64,000 bases of DNA from Stenotrophomonas maltophilia (GTDB lineage: Bacteria > Pseudomonadota > Gammaproteobacteria > Xanthomonadales > Xanthomonadaceae), in contig NZ_QFHO01000005.1 in assembly GCF_004920835.1 (NCBI RefSeq), forward strand, positions 1-64,000, read 5' to 3'. The translations under genes and the position numbers were made by a program. Below the pieces are notes generated by a model. That model ran no database searches. It was not told the DNA's origin and worked only from the letters and a program-made list of their open reading frames with translations. How positions within the stretch are numbered: position 1 is the first letter of the stretch; each line of letters starts with the position of its first letter. Below, one piece after another: positions 54,812-64,000 of the stretch.

Positions 54812-54917
54812 GCCACTGCGCGGGTGGCAGGCATTTCGACAAATGTCCCCCGTCGCCCGCCTGCGGCGGTCGCCTCCTCCTTTACTTTGTCTAAACGCCT
54901 GCCACTCGCGCAGCGGC
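54812..54917. repeat. Imperfect long inverted repeat between lpdA and the next gene
   Basis: GCCACTGCGCGGG... (54812-54832) has a reverse complement at 54897-54917 that differs at two of 21 positions. The 64-base centre contains smaller stems. Its sequence differs from the SMAG repeats and from the elements near 41.4 kb. No gene is seen in 54767-55016. Confidence 0.65.
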
Positions 54918-55016
54918 TCGGCTTGCGGACAGTCGAGAGCCACTGCCTAGGCCGCCTGGATGCCCTCTCCCTCAAGCGCTCGACCAACCCGCTTCTGCTC
55001 TTCTGTCAGAAGCCAC

Positions 55017-55049
55017 AAAAAACGCGGCCCCGATGTTCCGGAGGCCGCG
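55017..55049 (-). terminator. Terminator of the outer-membrane-protein gene
   Basis: On the minus strand a seven-bp stem (CGCGGCC with GGCCGCG, 55043-55049 and 55023-55029) is followed by six T residues (55022-55017), 35 bases past the stop of the gene at 55084. The loop is 13 bases. Confidence 0.8.
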
Positions 55050-55083
55050 CCAGGAGAGAGGATGCCGTGGAAGGGGCGGGGGA

Positions 55084-55902
55084 TCAGAACACGAAGCTGA
55101 CGCCGGCCACCGGGCCCTTGAATTCCTGCTTCAGGCCGATGGTGCCATCGCTGCCCTTCTTGTCCGCGTCGAGCTTGAACCAGTCGTAGCCGGCGAACAC
55201 ACCGAAGTTCTTCGTGAAGCGGTAATCGACGATGGCGTTGGCGCGGCTCAGGTCGCCCTTGTAGTCATCGAAGCTGCCCCAGCGCGTATTGAGGTACTGG
55301 CCCTGCAGCGTGATCATCCACTTTTCCGACGGGGTGAAGCTCAGGCGCGCACCGACCACTGGCGCGACGCCGTCGGTCTTCTCGTTGAGGAACTGGCCCT
55401 CATAAACGGTACCCAGATCGGCGTAGGCCTTGGTGCTGACCTTGGCGTACTCGGCACCCAGCTGCAGGCCGAGGTCGAAGGTATCGGTGTCCACCACCGA
55501 GTAGTCATAGACCAGGCTGGCGACCTGGTATTTCAGCTCACCCTTGACGAAGCTGCCGGACGGCACGTTGACGTCACCGAAGGAGATGTCCTGGCCGAGG
55601 GTCTCGCGGCGGTCCTTGTCGTACTTGAAGTAGTTGAACAGCAGGCGTTGGCGGTTGCTGATGCGGAACATACCGTCGATGCGCGGCTCCCATTCCTTGC
55701 CACCCAGCTTGAAGTCCTCGGAGAAGCCGATGTCCTGGCCGGCGACGTTGGTCTTGCCGCGAAGGGTGTTGTCCGAGTCGATGTTCATCGCACCCAGGCG
55801 CAGGGCGAAGCGGTCATCGCCTTCAGCGGCGTGGGCGGCTGTGGCGAACGAAGCGCCGGCGGCGAGCAGGGAAAGGGCGAGCAGGGTGGGTACAGGGCGC
55901 AT
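55084..55902 (-). CDS. Predicted outer-membrane beta-barrel protein
   Basis: This 272-residue protein has a signal peptide (FATAAHAAEG) and alternating polar/aromatic strands throughout: RFALRLGAMNIDSD, RISNRQRLLFNYFKYDK, LVYDYSVVDTDTFDLGLQLG, and the end GVSFVF with terminal Phe, typical of BamA substrates. AAGGA lies seven bases before the start at 55902. The size fits a 12- or 14-strand barrel. No named family is recognised. It is single-gene and divergent from the atp operon. Confidence 0.8.
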   Translation of the reverse strand: MRPVPTLLALSLLAAGASFATAAHAAEGDDRFALRLGAMNIDSDNTLRGKTNVAGQDIGFSEDFKLGGKEWEPRIDGMFRISNRQRLLFNYFKYDKDRRETLGQDISFGDVNVPSGSFVKGELKYQVASLVYDYSVVDTDTFDLGLQLGAEYAKVSTKAYADLGTVYEGQFLNEKTDGVAPVVGARLSFTPSEKWMITLQGQYLNTRWGSFDDYKGDLSRANAIVDYRFTKNFGVFAGYDWFKLDADKKGSDGTIGLKQEFKGPVAGVSFVF

Positions 55903-56026
55903 CGAAGAGTCCTTGCAGTGGTTCATCAGAATGAAGACCACTGTGCCGGACGGCGCCGTCCACCATCCGTGAACGTATGATCCACGGCATGTGCACGGTT
56001 CAGCGCTGTCGCGACGATGCAAAAAA

Positions 56027-56063
56027 GATGGCCCCGGAGCGGGGCTTCGGGGCCATCGTGGGA
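56027..56063 (-). terminator. Minus-strand terminator without an assigned gene
   Basis: GATGGCCCCG (56033-56042) and CGGGGCCATC (56054-56063) form a perfect 10-bp stem that on the minus strand is followed by six T residues (56032-56027). Minus-strand transcription entering it must begin between 56064 and the atp promoter area, where no convincing gene is found. It might serve an unannotated small RNA. Confidence 0.7.
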
Positions 56064-56263
56064 CCTGCGGGGCGAAGCGTCGACGAGGTTGCTGCAGGCA
56101 GGTCGAAAGATCGGACCGGCACCCTGCGGCGAAAGTTCCGTGGCCTGCGACCAAAGTTCAATACTGCGCTGCAACATCGCGCGGACGTCATTGTCCCCCG
56201 GGTGGCACGCAAAAATGTAAGCGCTACCGCAACTTGCGGCTTCCCGGGATGAACAGGCAGCGG

Positions 56264-56293
56264 TTGTCTCGCAAATTGTCCCATTGCTATAAT
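56264..56293 (+). promoter_or_regulatory. Probable sigma-70 promoter of the atp operon
   Basis: TTGTCT (56264-56269) and the perfect -10 box TATAAT (56288-56293) are spaced 18 bases, 71 bases before the atpI start. The rest of the gap 55903-56364 shows the orphan terminator and no gene. Confidence 0.75.
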
Positions 56294-56364
56294 TTGGCGG
56301 CTCGATGAGGCCCCCCTTGCTGTAGCCGCCTCAGCCTTCCACTTGCAACCACGCGGGACGTCCT

Positions 56365-56730
56365 GTGCTGAACTCCGTTGATGCGGGTCGGCGACTGATG
56401 CTGCGCGCCGCGGTCTACCCGCTGGCCGCAGTGGCTGTCCTGGCCCTGGCCTTCCTGCTGGTTGGTCCGAAGTATGCCCTCGGCGCGCTGGCGTCCGGTG
56501 TGGCCATTTCGGCCGGTGGCTGGGTTGCGGCACGGATGGCACTGGGCGGGGGGGCACTGGGCGCAGGATCGGCGATGGCTCGCCTGATCATTGCGATCGT
56601 CGCCAAGTGGGTAGTGGTATTCGGCGTCCTGCTGGTGGGGTTCCTGGTCTTCAAGCTGCCTGCACTGGCGCTGTTGGCCGGTATCGCCGTCGGTCTGATG
56701 TTCCAGGTCCTGGCCATGGCCAGGCGTTGA
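56365..56730 (+). CDS. atpI: ATP synthase subunit I-type protein
   Basis: This 121-residue membrane protein has four hydrophobic segments (LAAVAVLALAFLLVGPKYAL, ALGALASGVAISAGGWVAAR, RLIIAIVAKWVVVFGVLLVG, LALLAGIAVGLMFQVLAMA). It is the first gene of the atp operon, the usual place of AtpI, which assists c-ring assembly. It starts with GTG and ends 30 bases before atpB. Confidence 0.85.
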   Translation: MLNSVDAGRRLMLRAAVYPLAAVAVLALAFLLVGPKYALGALASGVAISAGGWVAARMALGGGALGAGSAMARLIIAIVAKWVVVFGVLLVGFLVFKLPALALLAGIAVGLMFQVLAMARR

Positions 56731-56760
56731 CAGAATTCAATTAACTAAGGTTCCGGACAC

Positions 56761-57561
56761 ATGGCGGGCGAGGCTCTAACCCCTACCAGCTACATCCAGC
56801 ATCACCTGCACAACCTGACCGCGCCGGTCGGCAAGGGTGAGGGTATGTTCTGGCACATCCACGTCGACACCTTCCTCACCGCGGTCCTGATGGGCCTGGT
56901 GATTGTTGTCGCGTTCTGGCTGGGAACCCGCAAGGCCACCGCCGGCGTTCCGGGCAAGTGGCAGGCTTTCGTGGAAATCTGCCTGGAGTTCGTCGATCGC
57001 CAGGCCAAGGACACCTACCACGGCAAGAGCAAGCTGGTGACGCCGATCGCCATCACGATCTTCTTCTGGATCCTGATGATGAATCTGCTGAAGATGATCC
57101 CGGCCGATTTCATCGCCAAGCCGCTGGAATGGGCGGGCGTCCACTACTGGAAGCCGGTGCCGACCGCTGACGTCAATGCCACCCTGGGCATGGCCTTCAG
57201 CGTGTTCTTCCTGATGCTTTTCTTCGCGCTGAAGTCCAAGGGCCTGCTCGGCTTCATCAAGGAATTCCTGACGGCGCCGTTCGGCAAGTGGATGATGCCG
57301 TTCAACCTGATCCTCAACATCGTCGAGTGGCTGAGCAAGCCGATCTCGCTGGCGATGCGACTGTTCGGCAACATGTTCGGCGGCGAAATCGTGTTCCTGC
57401 TGATCTGGGTGCTGGGTGGTGCCGGTTTCTTCGGTGCCATTGCCGGTGGTGCGTTCGGCCTCGGCTGGATGCTGTTCCACCTGCTGGTGATCCCGCTGCA
57501 GGCCTTCATCTTCATGATGCTGTCGATCGTGTACCTGAGCCTGTCGGAAGACGCTCACTGA
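56761..57561 (+). CDS. atpB: ATP synthase F0 subunit a
   Basis: This 266-residue membrane subunit forms the proton half-channels beside the c ring. The essential Arg is in the membrane helix WLSKPISLAMRLFGNMFGGE, followed by LLVIPLQAFIFMMLSIVYLS, which also lines the channel. The start ATG is preceded by AAGG. It is in the standard order B-E-F-H-A-G-D-C. Confidence 0.96.
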   Translation: MAGEALTPTSYIQHHLHNLTAPVGKGEGMFWHIHVDTFLTAVLMGLVIVVAFWLGTRKATAGVPGKWQAFVEICLEFVDRQAKDTYHGKSKLVTPIAITIFFWILMMNLLKMIPADFIAKPLEWAGVHYWKPVPTADVNATLGMAFSVFFLMLFFALKSKGLLGFIKEFLTAPFGKWMMPFNLILNIVEWLSKPISLAMRLFGNMFGGEIVFLLIWVLGGAGFFGAIAGGAFGLGWMLFHLLVIPLQAFIFMMLSIVYLSLSEDAH

Positions 57562-57610
57562 GTTTCAAGCTTCAACGCGTTTCAACCTTCATCCGTTTCA
57601 TCACCCTTAG

Positions 57611-57940
<330 letters not shown>

Positions 57941-58046
57941 TACAGCGGTTTGAGACGACCGGGTGCTGATGCACCCGGTTTCGGATGAAGGCCGGATGCG
58001 CCGCTTCGGCGGCGCGTCCACCCCGAAACCAGCGATCGAGCTAACC

Positions 58047-58517
58047 ATGAATATCAATTTCACCCTTCTTGCGCAGGCGCTCGCCTTCGCTGGTCTCATC
58101 TGGATCATCGCGACCAAGATCTGGCCGCCGCTGATGAACGCGATCGAAGAGCGCCAGCAGAAGATTGCTGAAGGCCTCGCTGCTGCCGACCGCAGCCAGA
58201 AAGATCTGGCCCAGGCGCAGGAGAAGGTCAACGAAGCGCTGAAGGAAGCCCGCACCAAGGCCAACGAGATCATCGATCAGGCCCACGCGCGTGCCAACCA
58301 GATCGTTGATGCTGCCCGTACCGAAGCGATCACCGAAGCCACCCGTCAGAAGGATCTGGCCCAGGCCGAGATCGACGCCGCCGCCAACCGTGCCCGTGAA
58401 GATCTGCGCAAGCAGGTGTCCGCGCTGGCCGTGACCGGTGCCGAAAAGCTGCTCAAGCGCGAAATCGACGCCAACGCCCACAAGGCGCTGCTCGACGAGC
58501 TGGCCTCGGAGATCTAA
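58047..58517 (+). CDS. atpF: ATP synthase F0 subunit b
   Basis: The 156-residue subunit has one N-terminal membrane helix ([20 protein letters not shown]) and then a long charged coiled coil ([20 protein letters not shown]), the stalk that holds F1 still. An upstream in-frame start exists at 57963, but the ATG at 58047 fits the family length. It lies three bases before atpH. Confidence 0.95.
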   Translation: MNINFTLLAQALAFAGLIWIIATKIWPPLMNAIEERQQKIAEGLAAADRSQKDLAQAQEKVNEALKEARTKANEIIDQAHARANQIVDAARTEAITEATRQKDLAQAEIDAAANRAREDLRKQVSALAVTGAEKLLKREIDANAHKALLDELASEI

Positions 58518-58519
58518 GG

Positions 58520-59047
58520 ATGAGCCAGGCCCTCACGCTTGCCCGCCCGTACGCCCGCGCCGCGTTCGCGACCGCGCGCGACGAAGGCGCGTTCGCGCCG
58601 TGGTCGGATGCCCTCGCGTTCTCCGCCCACGTCGCCGCCGACCCGCGCGTGGCGGCCCTGCTCGCCAACCCGGAGCTGGGCCGTGACGACGCCGTCGCCC
58701 TGCTGGCGCCGGTGACCCACGGCGAGACCTACTCGCGCTTCCTGGCCATCCTGGCCGAATCGCATCGTCTGCCGCTGCTGCCGGAAATCTCCGGCATGTT
58801 CGACGCCCTGCGCGCCGATGCCGAGCACGTGATCAAGGCCAACGTGACCTCTGCCGCCGAACTCTCGGCCGGTGAACTGGACGCGATCAAGGTCGCGCTG
58901 CGCAAGCGCTTCAACCGCGAGGTCGAAGTGACCACCGCGGTCGACGCCTCGCTGATCGGTGGCGCCGTGATCGACGCCGGTGACGTGGTCATCGATGGTT
59001 CGCTGAAGGGCAAGCTGGCCCGTCTGCAGACCGCGCTCGCTAACTGA
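58520..59047 (+). CDS. atpH: ATP synthase F1 subunit delta
   Basis: This 175-residue protein connects the b stalk to the top of F1. The N-terminal helical domain (ALTLARPYARAAFATARDEG) and the C-terminal motif FNREVEVTTAVDASLIGGAV with DGSLKGKLARLQTAL are diagnostic. The AAGG ribosome-binding site overlaps the end of atpF, so translation is likely coupled. Confidence 0.95.
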   Translation: MSQALTLARPYARAAFATARDEGAFAPWSDALAFSAHVAADPRVAALLANPELGRDDAVALLAPVTHGETYSRFLAILAESHRLPLLPEISGMFDALRADAEHVIKANVTSAAELSAGELDAIKVALRKRFNREVEVTTAVDASLIGGAVIDAGDVVIDGSLKGKLARLQTALAN

Positions 59048-59091
59048 ATTCATTTAACGTCCGGCCCCGCTGCCGGCACTAGGACTTGACG

Positions 59092-60639
59092 ATGGCAACC
59101 ACGCTCAACCCCTCCGAAATCAGCGAACTGATCAAGAACCGCATCGAGAAGGTCAAGCTGGCCGCGGAATCGCGCAACGAAGGCACCGTGACCAGCGTGT
59201 CCGACGGCATCGTGCGCATCTTCGGTCTGGCCGACGTGATGCAGGGCGAAATGATCGAACTGCCGAACAACAGCTTCGCCCTGGCCCTGAACCTGGAGCG
59301 CGACTCGGTCGGCGCCGTGGTCCTGGGCGGCTACGAGCACCTGCGCGAAGGCGACGTTGCCAAGACCACCGGCCGCATCCTGGAAGTGCCGGTCGGTCCG
59401 GAACTGCTGGGCCGCGTCGTCAACGCCCTGGGCGAGCCGATCGATGGCAAGGGCCCGCTGGGTACCGACCTGACCGCTCCGGTGGAGCGCGTTGCACCGG
59501 GCGTGATCTGGCGCAAGTCGGTCGACCAGCCGGTGCAGACCGGTTACAAGTCAGTCGACTCGATGATTCCGATCGGCCGTGGCCAGCGCGAGCTGATCAT
59601 CGGTGACCGCCAGACCGGCAAGACCGCGATGGCCATCGATGCGGTGATCAACCAGAAGGGCACCGGCATCAAGTGCGTGTACGTTGCGATCGGCCAGAAG
59701 GCTTCGACCATCGCCAACATCGTGCGCAAGCTGGAAGAGAACGGCGCGCTGGCGCACACCGTCGTGGTCGCCGCCACTGCCTCCGAATCGGCTGCCATGC
59801 AGTACATCAGCGCCTACTCGGGCTGCACCATGGGTGAGTACTTCATGGACCGCGGCGAAGACGCGCTGATCGTGTACGACGATCTGTCCAAGCAGGCCGT
59901 GGCCTACCGCCAGATCTCGCTGCTGCTGAAGCGCCCGCCGGGCCGTGAAGCCTACCCGGGTGACGTGTTCTACCTGCACTCCCGTCTGCTCGAGCGCGCT
60001 GCCCGCGTGTCCGAGGAGTACGTCGAGAAGTTCACCGAAGGCAAGGTCACCGGCAAGACCGGTTCGCTGACCGCGCTGCCGATCATCGAAACCCAGGCGG
60101 GCGACGTTTCCGCGTTCGTTCCGACCAACGTGATCTCGATCACCGACGGTCAGATCTTCCTGGAAACCGACCTGTTCAACGCCGGCATCCGCCCGGCCGT
60201 GAACGCCGGTATCTCGGTGTCGCGCGTCGGTGGCTCGGCCCAGACCAAGATCATCAAGAAGCTGTCGGGCGGCATCCGTATCTCGCTGGCCCAGTACCGT
60301 GAGCTGGCTGCGTTCGCGCAGTTCGCCTCGGACCTGGACGAAGCGACCCGCAAGCAGCTGGAGCGTGGCCAGCGCGTCACCGAGCTGATGAAGCAGAAGC
60401 AGTACGCGCCGATGTCGATCGCCAACCAGGCGCTGTCGATCTACGCCGTCAATGAGGGCTACCTCGACGACGTGCCGGTCAACAAGCTGCTGGCGTTTGA
60501 AGAAGGCCTGCACGCCCACTTCGCCAACACCCAGGGCGAGCTGATCGGCAAGGTCAACGCCACCGGCGGTTGGGACAACGACATCGAAGGTGCCTTCAAG
60601 AAGGGCATCGCCGAGTTCAAGACCACCGGCAGCTGGTAA
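59092..60639 (+). CDS. atpA: ATP synthase F1 subunit alpha
   Basis: This 515-residue non-catalytic nucleotide-binding subunit shows the P-loop GDRQTGKT (about residue 170), [19 protein letters not shown], and the ATPase signature [13 protein letters not shown] (about residue 365). It alternates with beta in the F1 ring. The ATG at 59092 is chosen because AGGAC lies seven bases upstream; 59086 is an in-frame alternative. A repeat pair follows before atpG. Confidence 0.96.
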   Translation: MATTLNPSEISELIKNRIEKVKLAAESRNEGTVTSVSDGIVRIFGLADVMQGEMIELPNNSFALALNLERDSVGAVVLGGYEHLREGDVAKTTGRILEVPVGPELLGRVVNALGEPIDGKGPLGTDLTAPVERVAPGVIWRKSVDQPVQTGYKSVDSMIPIGRGQRELIIGDRQTGKTAMAIDAVINQKGTGIKCVYVAIGQKASTIANIVRKLEENGALAHTVVVAATASESAAMQYISAYSGCTMGEYFMDRGEDALIVYDDLSKQAVAYRQISLLLKRPPGREAYPGDVFYLHSRLLERAARVSEEYVEKFTEGKVTGKTGSLTALPIIETQAGDVSAFVPTNVISITDGQIFLETDLFNAGIRPAVNAGISVSRVGGSAQTKIIKKLSGGIRISLAQYRELAAFAQFASDLDEATRKQLERGQRVTELMKQKQYAPMSIANQALSIYAVNEGYLDDVPVNKLLAFEEGLHAHFANTQGELIGKVNATGGWDNDIEGAFKKGIAEFKTTGSW

Positions 60640-60649
60640 GACGGACGTG

Positions 60650-60703
60650 TGGCGGGGCCTGGCCCCGCTACACCGTTGATTGCAGCGGGGCATCGCCCCG
60701 CTC
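60650..60703. repeat. Tandem GC-rich hairpins (SMAG-like) between atpA and atpG
   Basis: Two hairpins lie in the 78-base gap: GCGGGG/CCCCGC (60652-60668) and AGCGGGG/CCCCGCT (60684-60702). Read on the minus strand they begin GTAGAGCGGGGC and GTAGCGGGGC, the GTAG head of SMAG repeats. They lie inside the atp operon and would be transcribed with it. Confidence 0.7.
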
Positions 60704-60717
60704 TACGGGAATCAAAG

Positions 60718-63026
<2,309 letters not shown>

Positions 63027-63068
63027 TGCGGCGGGGACGGGTTTCGGCCTGTCCCATCCGTGAAACGG

Positions 63069-63086
63069 GGTGGGCCTGCGCCCACC
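63069..63086 (+). promoter_or_regulatory. Hairpin between atpD and atpC
   Basis: GGTGGGC (63069-63075) and GCCCACC (63080-63086) form a stable stem; a competing pairing CCACCGC/GCGGTGG (63083-63109) shares part of it. There is no T run. It could adjust the amount of epsilon translated relative to beta. Confidence 0.45.
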
Positions 63087-63139
63087 GCTGCGGAAACCCC
63101 TGCGGTGGGTAACACCCGCCCCCTAGCGAAGAGAGTTCC

Positions 63140-63562
63140 ATGAGCACCATCCGTTGCGACATCGTCAGCGCCGAGCAGGAAATCTTCCGTGGTGAAGCGA
63201 CCCTGGTCGTGGCCACCGGTGAGCTGGGCGAACTGGGCATCGCGCCCAAGCACGCGCCGCTGATCACCCGCCTGAAGCCGGGCAAGGTGGTGGTGACCAC
63301 GCCGAACGGCGAGCAGCTGGATTTCGCCATTTCCGGCGGCATCCTGGAAGTGCAGCCGCAGGTCGTGACCGTGCTGGCCGACACCGCGATCCGCGCGCAG
63401 GACATCGACGAAGCCTCGGTCCGCAAGGCCAAGGAAGAAGCTGAGCGCATCCTGGCCAACCGCGGCGAAGCGATGGAAGTGGCCGAAGCCCAGCAGAAGC
63501 TGGCTGAGGCCGTTGTCCAGCTGCAGGCGCTGGAGCGCCTGCGCAAGACCCTCAAGCACTGA
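63140..63562 (+). CDS. atpC: ATP synthase F1 subunit epsilon
   Basis: The 140-residue subunit has a beta sandwich ([37 protein letters not shown]) and a two-helix C-terminal part ([20 protein letters not shown]) that can inhibit hydrolysis. It is the last gene of the operon and is followed by a terminator. Confidence 0.95.
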   Translation: MSTIRCDIVSAEQEIFRGEATLVVATGELGELGIAPKHAPLITRLKPGKVVVTTPNGEQLDFAISGGILEVQPQVVTVLADTAIRAQDIDEASVRKAKEEAERILANRGEAMEVAEAQQKLAEAVVQLQALERLRKTLKH

Positions 63563-63607
63563 AACGTGCTCGGGAGCCATCGGCAGCAATGCCGGTAGTG
63601 ATGGAAG

Positions 63608-63633
63608 ATCGCCGGCGCAATGCCGGCGATTTT
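63608..63633 (+). terminator. Terminator of the atp operon
   Basis: ATCGCCGGC (63608-63616) and GCCGGCGAT (63622-63630) form a nine-bp stem followed by TTTCGTT. It lies 45 bases past the atpC stop and 20 bases before the next start. Confidence 0.75.
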
Positions 63634-63652
63634 CGTTCAGGAGAAGGGAGAC

Positions 63653-64000
63653 ATGCACGGAATGCAGTACGCATCGACCATGAGCATGGGCGCCACCGAT
63701 GTAGCCCTCCCCCGATGGGCCCGACCTGAAACCCTGTGGGTGGCAAGCTGGCTGGTGCTGTGCCTGCCGTGGCTGATCGGTACCAAGGTCATCCCATACG
63801 ATGCCGTGCAGCAGTTCTTCCCGGCGGTCAGTTTCAGTGCCGAGCAGCTTCTGAACCTGCAGGCCCCTTGGTGGAACCCCTACCTGTTCGGCGGCTATCC
63901 GCAGATCGCCGATCCGCAGATGATGACGCTGCAGCCGACCATGGTCCTGCCGATGCTGCTGGCGCCCGCTTCGTTGCATCTGTTCACCGTGGTGGTGCTG
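63653..64000 (+). CDS. Start of a large membrane protein (YfhO-like), cut by the window edge
   Basis: An open frame from the ATG at 63653, with AGGAG and GGGAG upstream, runs to the window end (116 codons seen). It encodes a hydrophobic segment (LWVASWLVLCLPWLIGTKVI), then PYDAVQQFFPAVSF and WWNPYLFGGYPQIADPQ, a pattern of large multi-pass YfhO-type or glycosyltransferase-C-fold membrane proteins. An in-frame ATG at 63680 is an alternative. Function is not certain. Confidence 0.7.
   Translation, partial: MHGMQYASTMSMGATDVALPRWARPETLWVASWLVLCLPWLIGTKVIPYDAVQQFFPAVSFSAEQLLNLQAPWWNPYLFGGYPQIADPQMMTLQPTMVLPMLLAPASLHLFTVVVL

Noticed and set aside
51058..54987. Very long minus-strand open frame opposite aceF-lpdA
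   Set aside because: It spans two conserved genes and the gap between them in antisense, and its translation is His/Arg/Gly-rich with no family pattern.
56000..56557. Minus-strand protein upstream of the atp operon
   Set aside because: The frames run through a strong terminator or antisense to atpI and have no protein character; a small RNA is the more reasonable explanation for the terminator.

Overview
The window is about 66% G+C, carries no rRNA, tRNA, CRISPR array or complete insertion sequence, and looks like a chromosome segment of a Stenotrophomonas (S. maltophilia complex) strain. This rests on the GTAG-headed palindromic repeats of the type described in S. maltophilia (SMAG elements), the algZ-algR-hemC gene order, a lipoyl-fused lpdA, many TonB-dependent receptors, and a CmlA-like efflux pump. 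Species identity is inferred from these features, not from a database search.

Layout. 1-2.4 kb: LysR regulator and a CmlA-type chloramphenicol exporter with a leader that could be an attenuator. 2.4-5.8 kb: a subtilisin-type autotransporter protease. 6.2-11.8 kb: a complete chaperone/usher fimbrial operon (pilin, chaperone, usher, adhesin), followed by a very small pilin-like gene on the other strand. 12-13.6 kb: an Arc-type DNA-binding protein, a small membrane protein and a DUF3011 lipoprotein. 13.8-19 kb: a LysE exporter and a FecI/FecR/TonB-receptor signalling unit. 19.1-21.2 kb: two domesticated transposase DNA-binding domains (DUF4096) flanking an unusual OmpR-type regulator. 21.2-30.6 kb: efflux, peptidase and glycosidase genes with TetR, CerR-like and MarR regulators, two of them with clear operators. 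30.8-36.4 kb: a chemoreceptor and a FepA-like receptor with a possible Fur box. 36.8-42.8 kb: opgH, an esterase, algZ-algR and hemC. 42.8-50.9 kb: outer-membrane and lipoproteins, a WYL regulator with metQ, glpD-glpK, ompW and a DNA glycosylase. 51-54.7 kb: pyruvate dehydrogenase E2 and E3. 56.3-63.6 kb: the whole atp operon, atpI-atpB-E-F-H-A-G-D-C. The window ends inside a large membrane protein.

How the parts fit. The right half is housekeeping metabolism (pyruvate oxidation, respiration, haem and glycerol use). The left half is accessory surface biology (fimbriae, autotransporter, iron receptors, efflux). Intergenic regions carry several families of palindromic repeats; one lies inside the atp operon and another supplies the glpD stop codon.

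The least explained element is the DUF4096 / OmpR-like / DUF4096 module at 19.1-21.2 kb. Also notable are the leader upstream of the CmlA-like gene, the repeat pair between algR and hemC whose arms differ but still pair, an unassigned minus-strand terminator in front of the atp operon, and the miniature pilin gene.
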